DNA from: an uncultured bacterium
Lineage (GTDB): Bacteria > Verrucomicrobiota > Lentisphaeria > Victivallales > UBA1829
Direction: 5' to 3'
Assembly: GCA_900549415.1 (NCBI GenBank)
Contig: URNX01000012.1
Location: forward strand, 1 to 64,000
Length of the DNA: 64,000 nucleotides
The translations under genes were made by a program, and so were the position numbers. The notes below the pieces were generated by a model that ran no database searches, was not told the origin of the DNA, and saw nothing but the letters and a program-made list of their open reading frames with translations. Positions 50,893 through 59,075 of the stretch are shown here, piece by piece. Positions within the stretch are counted from its first letter, which is position 1. Each line of letters starts with the position of its first letter.

Positions 50893-51615
50893 TCAGAAGG
50901 AAACGTGAACGTCGCCGGAAATCATGCACGGCGGCGGAACAAGCAGACAGCCCAGCGGTTCGGTGACCTCGCGGTTCCAGTCGCGGAACATCAGCGGATC
51001 CGTCGGCTCGCCCCACGGGTTGATGTCAACCACTATGACTTTGCGCTTGCAGGTAATGTAAATATCTATCGCAAGCGTATCGACCGGAAGAGAGCTCCGG
51101 ATCTCCTCAAAGAACATCTTCGCAACATTCCAGTAGTCCTCCTGACGGCGGACCAGACGGCGGAAGTGCCGCGTCAGGAAACGCTGACTCATTGCAACGA
51201 GCTCGCCGTTCTTGACGAACAGACGGAATTCGCGCGGAACATCGAACTCGCGGAACTTGCGGATGCAGACGCACTGAACGTCTCCCGCAGCGGCAAGTGC
51301 GCGGATTTTTGCGCTGCCCGCAAGCGAATACCACGCGCTCTGCGCCGAAACGACGGCTCCGCGCTTGGATGAAAGAAAACGCGGGGAATCAGTCGGCGCG
51401 GCGAAGTCGGTCGAAACAAAATGTCTGCCGCGGAACGGGCGCATTGCCTCGGAAATCCGGCGGATGGCAGACTCCGCATTGCGTCCGGTATACTCGCCGT
51501 TCGCAAGCGCGGCAATCTCCGGCTCGCGCAGAAACGCAAATGTCGCCGGAAGCGAACAGTGCGCAAACTGCGGATAATAATTCTGTACGCGGAACACATC
51601 TTTGGCATCGGACAT
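50893..51615 (-). CDS. Cdc123/D123-family ATP-grasp protein
   Basis: A 240-residue homologue of eukaryotic Cdc123 (D123), the chaperone that assembles translation factor eIF2. Conserved blocks occur in order: VQNYYPQFAHCSLP (11-24), FVSTDFAAPTDSPRF (66-80, compare human WSAPRDAYWI), IRKFREFDVPREFRLFVKNG (118-137), LVAMSQRF, AIDIY (Asp184) and VDINPWGEPTDPLMF (196-210), the last two holding the ATP/Mg-binding Asp184, Asp197 and Asn199. It covers almost the whole eukaryotic domain. The gene lies in an operon with gltX and def, which hints at a translation-related role, but the bacterial substrate is unknown. Confidence 0.8.
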   Translation of the reverse strand: MSDAKDVFRVQNYYPQFAHCSLPATFAFLREPEIAALANGEYTGRNAESAIRRISEAMRPFRGRHFVSTDFAAPTDSPRFLSSKRGAVVSAQSAWYSLAGSAKIRALAAAGDVQCVCIRKFREFDVPREFRLFVKNGELVAMSQRFLTRHFRRLVRRQEDYWNVAKMFFEEIRSSLPVDTLAIDIYITCKRKVIVVDINPWGEPTDPLMFRDWNREVTEPLGCLLVPPPCMISGDVHVSF

Positions 51616-51630
51616 GGGAAGCCTCCTTGA

Positions 51631-52566
51631 TTAATAGAAATCCTCATCATCGTCCGACGGCGGGGGCGGCGGATTCAGTTTGCGCTGAACCGCTCCGTAC
51701 GCCAGCAGCTGATAAATGAAGAACAGAATGAAAAACAGCGTTTGAAAGCTGAGAAACTGCGGAAGCAGCGACGAGATCAGCGAAGCAAGAATCAGCGGCG
51801 GGAACGTCGCATACACCATCAGTGTCAGTATTCGGGGAAACTTCAGAGAATTCTCCCCGCGCGGAACAAAAATGCACTGCGCTCCCGCAAACAGCAGCGA
51901 CGCCACCAGCGCCGTAAAGAAAAGTCCGCCAAACGCGGCAAAGCCGATGAAGACATTATAAACAGCAAAAGCCGTCGCCGTCAGGCTTGTAACGGGAATC
52001 GACATGGTCGTTTTTTCCGCAGCAGCCGCCGTTCCGGAGAAATAATTCTTCTGAACATATTCTTCGATCTCCTCCGCGGTCAGCGGCGCAGGAGTGACCA
52101 TAAGCGGCGCAAGCGAAAGCGAAGCTGACGGCAGCGGCATCGGAACCAGCATAAACTTGCCCGGCTCAGTCTCCGTCGCCGACCACAGCAGGAAGCCGCG
52201 CGGTGTCCAGATGACGCCCGCCCGTTCGCGCCAGTCGCCGATCCCTTTCAGCAGAACCGCTGAATCCGGAAGGTAATCCAGACGCAACTGCCGGGTAAGA
52301 ATGAATGTCTTCTGTTCTTTTTCATGCTTCGCGGGAAGAACCGTTTTCTCCCCGACGACCACCGAACCGAAATAATCGGAAAGCGCGGCGGATATCACCG
52401 CGCGCTGTTCCTTCACCGCCGCAATCTGCAGAGCGGCAACGGCAAACGCCAGCAGAACGCTCAGCAGGAACAGATGAAATATCGCCCGCACCGGATTTCT
52501 GCTTATGAGATCCGGGAATGCGGACGGACCGGAACAGACCGTTATTATCGTTCGGAAAAAGTGCAT
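51631..52566 (-). CDS. DUF1189-like integral membrane protein
   Basis: A 311-residue protein with an N-terminal helix (residues ~28-50), an extracytoplasmic domain (~55-190) and about four C-terminal helices (from TAFAVYNVFIGFAAFGGLFF to LFFILFFIYQLLAYG), ending in a PPPPPSDDDEDFY tail. This topology and length match DUF1189 membrane proteins, whose function is unknown. The family name is tentative. It lies 3 nt after def and 15 nt before the Cdc123-like gene in the same operon. Confidence 0.6.
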   Translation of the reverse strand: MHFFRTIITVCSGPSAFPDLISRNPVRAIFHLFLLSVLLAFAVAALQIAAVKEQRAVISAALSDYFGSVVVGEKTVLPAKHEKEQKTFILTRQLRLDYLPDSAVLLKGIGDWRERAGVIWTPRGFLLWSATETEPGKFMLVPMPLPSASLSLAPLMVTPAPLTAEEIEEYVQKNYFSGTAAAAEKTTMSIPVTSLTATAFAVYNVFIGFAAFGGLFFTALVASLLFAGAQCIFVPRGENSLKFPRILTLMVYATFPPLILASLISSLLPQFLSFQTLFFILFFIYQLLAYGAVQRKLNPPPPPSDDDEDFY

Positions 52567-52569
52567 GAA

Positions 52570-53181
52570 TTACTGCTTCACCCTGTTGATTTTAAAGTTG
52601 CGTTTGCCCGACTTGCGGATAATCTTTTCAAGTCCGGGGCGGATCTCGTTCAAATCCTCATCGCGCAGACGCTGGACGAAAACGATGCCGTCCAGGTGGT
52701 CGTATTCGTGCTGAATCGCACGCGCAAGAAGACCGCCGCACTCCAGACAGATCTCTCTTCCGTCCAGAAGCTGCGCCTTGAAGACAACCGTCGTCGGACG
52801 CGTCACAGGAGCATAGAGACCGGGGACGCTGAGACAGCCCTCATCGAAATCCTCCTGCTCCTTGCCGAAGGAGACAATTTCCGGATTGACGAACGCCAGC
52901 GGCATCTTCGGCATCAGCTCCACCTCGCCGGGGGAGTTGCCGTAAACCGGATTGCCCTTCTCGTCCTCGTCGGGATAAACATGAAGAACGAACATGCGGA
53001 GCGGAACGCCGACCTGCGGCGCGGCAAGACCGATGCCGTTGTGCTTGTACATCGTCTCAACCATCTTTTCCGCAAGCCCGGCAACTTCGCCGTCAATCTT
53101 GCGGACAAGTTTCGCCTTCGTATTCAGAACCGAATCGCCGAGCAGGCGAACCGGCAGAGTCTTTTTCATTTTTTCAAACAT
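52570..53181 (-). CDS. def: Peptide deformylase
   Basis: A 203-residue metalloenzyme that removes the N-formyl group from new proteins. All three motifs are present: I GIGLAAPQVG, II EGCLS with the metal Cys, and III QHEYDHLDG with the two metal His and the catalytic Glu. An insert between motifs I and II (HVYPDEDEKGNPVYGNSPGE) makes it longer than the usual ~170 residues. The start may be the ATG at 53181 or the one at 53169. It lies 22 nt after gltX in the same operon. Confidence 0.95.
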   Translation of the reverse strand: MFEKMKKTLPVRLLGDSVLNTKAKLVRKIDGEVAGLAEKMVETMYKHNGIGLAAPQVGVPLRMFVLHVYPDEDEKGNPVYGNSPGEVELMPKMPLAFVNPEIVSFGKEQEDFDEGCLSVPGLYAPVTRPTTVVFKAQLLDGREICLECGGLLARAIQHEYDHLDGIVFVQRLRDEDLNEIRPGLEKIIRKSGKRNFKINRVKQ

Positions 53182-53203
53182 CGTTCTTCTGCTCCGTGTT
53201 GTG

Positions 53204-54790
53204 TCAGAGGCTCAGCGCACGCGCGATACGCACCGCGGACTCTTCGGCTCCGAGCAGTTCAATCGTTTCGCAGATGCCCGCACCGATCGTGCTGCCCGTG
53301 GAAGCAATGCGCAGCGGCTGCTTCAGCTTGTCCTGCTGAATGCCGTGTTCCGCCTCAATCGAATGAATCAGATCGTCAATCGCCGGAACGGTAAGCGCCG
53401 GAAGCGTCTTCACCTTCTCGCCGAATTCCGCAACAGCCTTGCGTACTGTATCATCACTGAGGAGCTTTTTCAAGCCCTTCGGATCATATTCCAGCGCATC
53501 CGCTTTGCGGAAGAAATAATTCCAGTGCGCAACGTCCGCAAACGTTTTCGTGCGCGAATGCATGAGATCCGCCACTTTGTCGAGAATCGGCGAACCGACG
53601 CCCTCGGGACAGAGCTTCGCGACAAACGGGGCAATCTGTGCGCGGAAATCCGCCGGATCCATCTCAGCGATGTAAGCGCCGTTCATATTCGTCAGCTTCT
53701 TGATGTCGAACTGTGCGGGCGAACAGAGAGCGCGCTCAATGGTGAACGCTTCAATCAGCTCTTCGCGGGACATTTTCTCGCGGTCGTCGCCCGGCGACCA
53801 GCCGAGGAGCGCAAGGTAGTTGAAGAGCGCCTGCGGAAGGAATCCCTTCTCGCGGAAATCGCCGACGAACGCATCGCCGTCGCGCTTGCTGTACGGCTTG
53901 CCCGCGGCGTTCACGATCATCGGAAGATGCGCATACTGCGGAGGCGTGAAGCCCAGCGACTCGAACAGGAAGAGGTGACGGTAGGTGTTCTCGACATGAT
54001 CGTCGCCGCGAACGATGTGGGTGACGCGCTGCTGCATGTCGTCGTAGACGTTCGCAAGGTGGAAAACCGGGCTGCCGTCGCTGCGGACGATGATGAAATC
54101 CTTCATGCTGTCGAGCGGTTTTGCAAGATCGCCCTTCACAAGGTCATGATAGAAGACTTCACGGCGGATAAAGTTCAGTTTTGCCGCTCCGGCGACAACC
54201 GTTTTCTCCTGCGGGTTCGCGGGAAGATTTTTGATCGTTTCATCGTTCAGTTCAAAAAGAACATTTCCGGAAGCATCGGTGATCTTGAGATTCTTGAAAC
54301 CTGCAAGCGACGCGGCATTTTCCACGGATTTGCCTTTGTGACTCAGCGTATGGAACTGAATCCCAGCCTGATTGAGCGCGACTTCGGAATTCGGTTCAAG
54401 TTCAATTTCCGCGGGGCCGACTTCGCGCACAAACGGCATGTTGTCGCAATAATACGGAAGTTTGAAGAGCACGGGGGAGTGTTCCTCGCCCGGATTCAGA
54501 TGATAGGCATAGCCGGTTTCAATCAGCTTCTTCGCCGCCTCTTTGTGCTTTTCGCTCTGCTTGGTCTGATACATGATCTCTTCATCGTAATCAAGACCGA
54601 GCCACTTCATGCATTCAAGAAGCTTGTCGATCGCCTCCTGAGTCGAACGTTCAAGGTCGGTATCCTCAATGCGCAGCAGAAAGGTTCCCTTGCAGTGACG
54701 GGTCGCCAGCCAGTTGAAGATAGCGGTCCGAATGTTGCCGATGTGCACCTGTCCGGTCGGGGACGGCGCGAAGCGTGCTCTGAAATCCAT
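53204..54790 (-). CDS. gltX: Glutamyl-tRNA synthetase with unusual central insertion
   Basis: A 528-residue class I synthetase. It has the HIGH-like APSPTGQVHIGN (8-19), RIEDTDLERS (40-49), DDHVENTYRH and the KMSKS-like PYSKRDGD. After VLFKLP (~107-112) about 95 residues are inserted before VFYHDLVKGDL, where ordinary GluRS has only a short connection, and the zinc-type cysteines of the standard connector are missing. The C-terminal helical anticodon-binding part is normal. The ATG at 54790 has AGGAG in front; an upstream extension has no homology. It heads the operon gltX-def-DUF1189-cdc123-like-sppA-nuclease-like. It could charge tRNA-Glu only or also tRNA-Gln; this is not readable here. 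Confidence 0.9.
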   Translation of the reverse strand: MDFRARFAPSPTGQVHIGNIRTAIFNWLATRHCKGTFLLRIEDTDLERSTQEAIDKLLECMKWLGLDYDEEIMYQTKQSEKHKEAAKKLIETGYAYHLNPGEEHSPVLFKLPYYCDNMPFVREVGPAEIELEPNSEVALNQAGIQFHTLSHKGKSVENAASLAGFKNLKITDASGNVLFELNDETIKNLPANPQEKTVVAGAAKLNFIRREVFYHDLVKGDLAKPLDSMKDFIIVRSDGSPVFHLANVYDDMQQRVTHIVRGDDHVENTYRHLFLFESLGFTPPQYAHLPMIVNAAGKPYSKRDGDAFVGDFREKGFLPQALFNYLALLGWSPGDDREKMSREELIEAFTIERALCSPAQFDIKKLTNMNGAYIAEMDPADFRAQIAPFVAKLCPEGVGSPILDKVADLMHSRTKTFADVAHWNYFFRKADALEYDPKGLKKLLSDDTVRKAVAEFGEKVKTLPALTVPAIDDLIHSIEAEHGIQQDKLKQPLRIASTGSTIGAGICETIELLGAEESAVRIARALSL

Positions 54791-54870
54791 TTTTATACTC
54801 CTGTAAACAAACAACTTTGCCGGGGTGAAACGCCTCGGCAAAGTATGATTAAAATATGTTGTTTCAAAGG

Positions 54871-56304
54871 TCAGCGGAGATTGACCGCAGCCTCAAGCTG
54901 AGCTTTCGCCTGGTTCATCTTGACCACGGAGGAAACCAGGTTCATTTCCGCATTGACGAGGTCCTTCTGAGCTTCGTTCAGACGCGTCAGTTCCGCATTT
55001 CCGGCCTTGTATTCCTCTTCCACAAGATCACGGGTCTGCTTCGTCAGCTCGAATGTCTTCTGGAACAGCTTCACCTGCTTGAGATAGGTGATGTAGTTGT
55101 CGTAAGCGGAGCGGACGTCCGTAATCACGGAAATCCAGAGTTCCGCAAGCGAATATTCCGCCTGTGCCAGAGCCGCCTGGGAAGCGCGGGCGTTGAAGTA
55201 CGTCTTGCCGCCCTCAAACAGATTCCAGGATGCGGAAAGACCGTAGCTGAACGTTCCGACATTCTTCTGGCTCTTCGAACTGTCTCTGCCAAAGTAGCCG
55301 TCGAGATAGCGTGTGATGCCGCGCTGATGTCCGTACGAAAGCGAATAGTCGGCGGAGACGGACGGTCCGAATGCGCAGAGGCTGGACCAGTAGGAGAACT
55401 TCGCGGCTTCCACAGTCTCGCGGTAAGCGCGGAGGTCAGGACGGTTTGCAAGCGCGGTGTCGAGGAAGACCGAGACGTCCGGAAGGACTTCACCCTCCGC
55501 GGAAGGCATCTCCGGGAAGGAAACGTCGTCCGGAATCGTGCCGTCGGCAAGACCGAGCAGAGCGGCGAGCGTGTATTTGTTGGCCGCATAGCTGTACTGC
55601 GCGGAAATCAGGTCGCTCTCGCCGTTGTTGTAACGGATTTTGAAGTTTAGAACGTCGCTGAGCGGAACCGCGCCCGCCTCGAACTTCAGTTGAGTGTCTT
55701 TGAGCAGATCCGCGCTGTAGTTCATATCCGCAATCGCGATACGCTGCTGGGCGGCGGCAAGCTGAACGTCATTGTAAGCATAAGCGACAGCGCGGAGCAG
55801 GAGACGGCGCGCATCATCCTCTTCCGCGACGGAAGCCTTCCACGAATGACGGGCGGAAAGCATGTTCATCTCGCGGACGAAGCTGTCGAACAGCAGCCAC
55901 TGTCCGGAAACGCCGATATTGAACGAATCGTTCTGGGAGCGCGTGCGGTTGGCGGCGTTGTACGGCTGAACAGCGTAGTTGCGGGAGAACTGCTGCCCGA
56001 TCGACATGCCGATTCCGACCGTCGGGTAGTAGGAGGAAAAGCTCTGGTAGTATCTGGCGCGCGCCGCCGCAATCGCAAAATACTTCGTCTTGAACGTCGG
56101 ATTGTTGTTCAGAGCAATATTCTGTGCCTGTTCAAGCGTGAGTGTACGGATGTTGTTCGGAAGCAGAGTCTTCTCTTCCGGGTTCAGCGTTGTATAGCTG
56201 TTCTTCGTCGTAGCCTCGAACGGCTTCTTGTAGGAAGCGCATCCGGCAAACAGAACAGAGGAGACAGCCGCGGTCAAAAGCAAGTATACAAGTCTCGGTT
56301 TCAT
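54871..56304 (-). CDS. TolC-family outer membrane efflux lipoprotein
   Basis: A 477-residue outer-membrane channel subunit (OEP, PF02321, two repeats). The leader ends in a lipobox (SVLFAGC), so the mature N terminus is a lipidated Cys21, as in OprM-like proteins. Each repeat has the long helices (LTLEQAQNIALNNNPTFKTK at the first, YRETVEAAKFSYWSSL at the second) and a beta strand pair (YYPTVGIGMSIG; FGPSVSADYSLSYG). The C-terminal helix has EEEYKAGNAELTRLNEAQKD, the repeat signature. No partner pump genes are adjacent, and gltX follows 80 nt downstream. Confidence 0.9.
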   Translation of the reverse strand: MKPRLVYLLLTAAVSSVLFAGCASYKKPFEATTKNSYTTLNPEEKTLLPNNIRTLTLEQAQNIALNNNPTFKTKYFAIAAARARYYQSFSSYYPTVGIGMSIGQQFSRNYAVQPYNAANRTRSQNDSFNIGVSGQWLLFDSFVREMNMLSARHSWKASVAEEDDARRLLLRAVAYAYNDVQLAAAQQRIAIADMNYSADLLKDTQLKFEAGAVPLSDVLNFKIRYNNGESDLISAQYSYAANKYTLAALLGLADGTIPDDVSFPEMPSAEGEVLPDVSVFLDTALANRPDLRAYRETVEAAKFSYWSSLCAFGPSVSADYSLSYGHQRGITRYLDGYFGRDSSKSQKNVGTFSYGLSASWNLFEGGKTYFNARASQAALAQAEYSLAELWISVITDVRSAYDNYITYLKQVKLFQKTFELTKQTRDLVEEEYKAGNAELTRLNEAQKDLVNAEMNLVSSVVKMNQAKAQLEAAVNLR

Positions 56305-56351
56305 AAGCGTTATTCACCTTAAGTTTTGTTCTCTTCTCTTCATAACCTTGT

Positions 56352-56380
56352 AATTTACACGCACTTCATGAAATCTGCAA
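56352..56380 (-). promoter_or_regulatory. sigma70-type promoter for the TolC-like gene
   Basis: Minus strand: TTGCAG (56380-56375), 17 nt, TAAATT (56357-56352). A 13-bp palindrome CTAAACAGTTTAG lies upstream at 56427-56439 and could be an operator. Confidence 0.6.
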
Positions 56381-56462
56381 ATCAAAAAACGATATTTTCC
56401 TCAAAAAAAGCAAAAAATTTAGTCATCTAAACAGTTTAGAGAAAAGAATCTATTCCGGAAAA

Positions 56463-56489
56463 GGACGCGGAAACAGGACTTCCGCGCCC
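56463..56489 (-). terminator. Terminator of the GH-like gene at 56507
   Basis: On the minus strand CGCGGAA pairs with TTCCGCG around a seven-base loop, followed by TCCTTTTCC. Confidence 0.65.
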
Positions 56490-56506
56490 CTTGCCGGCTG
56501 GAACGG

Positions 56507-57943
56507 TCAGACGCGCCAGCGGTAGCCGCCGTCAGCCTCCTGACCGCGGATTCCGAGCGAAATCACGCCGCGCGGAGCGGAAAGACGCAGACGCAATTCC
56601 GCTCCCTCGGGAACCTCATGCGGCATCCGGTACTTCTCCTCGCCGTCCGCAAGAACCGGACAGCACAGCGATGACACCGGCCTGCCGTCAACCAGAGCCT
56701 CCAGCTCCAGCGTCAGCTCTTCATAACACGGCGAGCTTCCGGAATTCTTCCACGTCACCGAAACAACGCAGCCGTCGATCGCGATTTTTTCAATCTCCAG
56801 ACGGTATCCGCAGCGGCGCGCCATCATGCGCCAGACATTTTTTTCGTCCTCCATCGTCATCTTCGCGTATTCATCCGGGAAGAATCTGAGGTAGCTCCAA
56901 ACCTTCTTTTCCGCAAGCGGGATCGGTTTTTCGTGTTCAAGGATATGCAGTCCTTCGCGCTCGCCGCCGGGATGCCAGTAGGAAATATGGCAATTGTCCA
57001 ACGCATCTTCCAGCGCCTGCGGAAGCACCAGATTTTCACAGGCGACCGGGGTCATGCGGTAGTACTGGTCGAAAATCTCCATCGTCGGCTGGTTCATGTA
57101 GCGCGAACGCGTCCCGTGCCACGATTTGCCGATTCCGTTCTGCTTCATCATAACCTTGTTCTTTGCCAGATACGCATAGATTTCAGGAACATCCGTTTCG
57201 GAAAGATAGTCTTCCCCCTCTTTTTCCGCAAACACCGGCGCGCAAATCTCCTGACAGATTCGCGTATCCGGAAACGCGGTCTTGTGCATATCGATCAGCT
57301 CGTAAAGAGTTTCAATGTAACGCTCACGCGTAAGCCCGGCTTCAAACCACGGCTGAAGCGGACTGTTCGCGGAAAGATGCATCTCGCCCCAGCGTCCGAG
57401 GAACCCCTGACAGATATATTCAATTTCGGGACGTCCGTTGTACCGCTCGCCCATGGCGTTCACAAGGTTGCGGACTTTTTCCAGATAGACGCGGTCCCAG
57501 TAAACCGGATAGCGGACCGGGTGTTTCGCCTTGTCGAAATCGAGAAAATTCAGAACCCAGCCGCCCTTGTAGAGCTCCATGGATTCATCCACGTATTTCG
57601 CCCCCGCATCGAACACCCACTGCGGAACGCCTTGATTGTAGAAGGTTCCCCAGGTATCCATGCCGCGCACTTCGAGAGCGACTTTGTAACCGGCGTCGAT
57701 CCAGGAGTTGATGCATCCTTCCCAGTCGGGATGTTCCCAGAGAATTTTCCCCTCCGCCGGTTCCAGAACGGACCATGGGATGCAGAATGCGATTTTGTCG
57801 ATCAGCTTTTCTTTCAGAAACCAGGAGTCTTTCGGAATCTGATCGAAGCGCAGTTTGTTCGCCCCGCGCTGAAGCAGCATCGCCCCGCAGCCGGGATTGT
57901 GCAGAATGCAATCCGTCTTTTCCGGATAAACAGTCTTGTTCAT
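56507..57943 (-). CDS. Glycoside-hydrolase-like protein (TIM barrel, DUF4832-like C terminus)
   Basis: A 478-residue protein without a signal peptide. The first ~310 residues look like a GH-A type barrel: NPGCGAMLLQR, FCIPWSVLEPAEGKILWEH (the typical strand with W...LEP.EG), VALEVRGMDTWG, and GFLGRWGEMHLS with a candidate catalytic Glu. The last ~150 residues form a beta sandwich (VSVTWKNSGSSPCYEELTLE) as in DUF4832 proteins. Substrate and exact family are unknown. It has its own promoter with an inverted repeat in the spacer and lies downstream of a dehydrogenase pair, so it belongs to a carbohydrate locus. Confidence 0.65.
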   Translation of the reverse strand: MNKTVYPEKTDCILHNPGCGAMLLQRGANKLRFDQIPKDSWFLKEKLIDKIAFCIPWSVLEPAEGKILWEHPDWEGCINSWIDAGYKVALEVRGMDTWGTFYNQGVPQWVFDAGAKYVDESMELYKGGWVLNFLDFDKAKHPVRYPVYWDRVYLEKVRNLVNAMGERYNGRPEIEYICQGFLGRWGEMHLSANSPLQPWFEAGLTRERYIETLYELIDMHKTAFPDTRICQEICAPVFAEKEGEDYLSETDVPEIYAYLAKNKVMMKQNGIGKSWHGTRSRYMNQPTMEIFDQYYRMTPVACENLVLPQALEDALDNCHISYWHPGGEREGLHILEHEKPIPLAEKKVWSYLRFFPDEYAKMTMEDEKNVWRMMARRCGYRLEIEKIAIDGCVVSVTWKNSGSSPCYEELTLELEALVDGRPVSSLCCPVLADGEEKYRMPHEVPEGAELRLRLSAPRGVISLGIRGQEADGGYRWRV

Positions 57944-57987
57944 CAGAACGTCTCTCCTGTGTTTTTAATTATATCATCCATGATTAT

Positions 57988-58018
57988 ACTATACGCTTGA
58001 CAACAGAAAATATCAAGC
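57988..58018 (-). promoter_or_regulatory. sigma70-type promoter with operator-like inverted repeat
   Basis: Minus strand: TTGATA (58016-58011), 17 nt, TATAGT (57993-57988). GCTTGA (57995-58000) and TCAAGC (58013-58018) form an inverted repeat spanning the spacer and -35, a position suited to repression. Confidence 0.6.
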
Positions 58019-58045
58019 GGCAGAACTATTTTTTTAATACGAAAT

Positions 58046-58070
58046 GCCGTCCCCGGACATCGGGGACGGC
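58046..58070 (-). terminator. Stem-loop after the alcohol dehydrogenase gene
   Basis: GCCGTCCCCG and CGGGGACGGC pair perfectly over 10 bp around a five-base loop. The T-run behind it (ATTTCGTATT) is poor, so termination may be partial. Confidence 0.7.
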
Positions 58071-58079
58071 GAAAAGAAA

Positions 58080-59063
58080 TCAGCTGCGGACTGCACCTTT
58101 GATGAAGTTGCGGCTGTGCGCCTCCATCTCCTCATTGCCTTTGTCGAACTCCTCCATCGTATAGATGTGGTTCGTCACCCCCGTGAACTTCCAGAGACCC
58201 GAAGAGAGCAGATCCAGACACCGCTGGCAGAGCCCGGCTTCATACATCACGCGGCGTTCATGACAGTTGATCGAAGTAAATGCCTTGAAATTCCAGAGCT
58301 TGTAATCAATCGTCCGGAACGAATCGTTGTGGTAACCGCCGATGCCGAGACGCCCGTGCGCGGAGACCAGATCCCCGGCAAGACGCAGCCCGTCTTCGGT
58401 TCCGGTGAACTCCATGACATTCGGAAGTCCCATCGCGAAAAGCTTTTCATTGTTGCTGTCGCGGGTAAGATCGACCTTCCCCATCGTCTCCCAGTTCAGG
58501 ATATATTCCGACGGGATTTCGCCGGGCAGATAACATTCCGTCGCGCCGAAACGTTTCGCATTCTCCAGAGCTTCCGGACGCTTGTCCACTGCAATGATCT
58601 TTCCGTATCCGCAAAGACGGAACAGCGAAATCATGCCGAGTCCCATGTAGCCGCAGCCGACAACCGCAATCGGGTCACCCGGAGTCACAGGCATCATCTT
58701 GACGGCACAGCTGAGCAGACACGCCAGCGGTTCCACAATCGCATCCACATCCTTCAGATTGTCCGGAACATGACAGGTCTTCACCGGATCCATGACAATA
58801 TATTCCTTATATCCACCGCCGCCGAGCCCGGTGACGCGGTCGCCCGGCTTGAATCCCTGAACATTCTTTCCGGCTTCGGCAACGACTCCGACCGCCTCAT
58901 GACCGAAAATCTCCCCCTCTTTCGCGATGCTCCACGGATACCATTCCGAATGACACATTCCGGTGTATGTGACTTTAACCAGAAGCTGGTCATCCGTGAA
59001 TTCCGGCATCGGAACTTCGACCACGCAGCTTTTGCGCGGTCCCTGCATTACAATCTGTTTCAT
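58080..59063 (-). CDS. Zinc-type alcohol/polyol dehydrogenase (MDR family)
   Basis: A 327-residue medium-chain dehydrogenase. The catalytic zinc region shows YTGMCHSEWYPW and the GHEAVGVVAEAGK block. The NAD-binding fold shows VVGCGYMGLGMISLF and an acidic end IAVDKRPEALE. The structural-zinc lobe with four cysteines is missing. The ATG at 59063 follows GAGGAG by 8 nt; an in-frame TTG at 59069 is less likely. It lies 12 nt after the Gfo/Idh gene in one operon, so both probably act on the same sugar or inositol-like substrate. Confidence 0.87.
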   Translation of the reverse strand: MKQIVMQGPRKSCVVEVPMPEFTDDQLLVKVTYTGMCHSEWYPWSIAKEGEIFGHEAVGVVAEAGKNVQGFKPGDRVTGLGGGGYKEYIVMDPVKTCHVPDNLKDVDAIVEPLACLLSCAVKMMPVTPGDPIAVVGCGYMGLGMISLFRLCGYGKIIAVDKRPEALENAKRFGATECYLPGEIPSEYILNWETMGKVDLTRDSNNEKLFAMGLPNVMEFTGTEDGLRLAGDLVSAHGRLGIGGYHNDSFRTIDYKLWNFKAFTSINCHERRVMYEAGLCQRCLDLLSSGLWKFTGVTNHIYTMEEFDKGNEEMEAHSRNFIKGAVRS

Positions 59064-59075
59064 ATTCAAAACTCC

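Noticed and set aside
49885..51372. Plus-strand open frame opposite sppA and the Cdc123-like gene
   Set aside because: Antisense to two genes with conserved active sites; Arg/His-rich, no homology.
52994..54901. Plus-strand open frame of 635 codons opposite gltX
   Set aside because: Shadow of the synthetase gene; no ribosome site, no family motif, Arg-rich composition.
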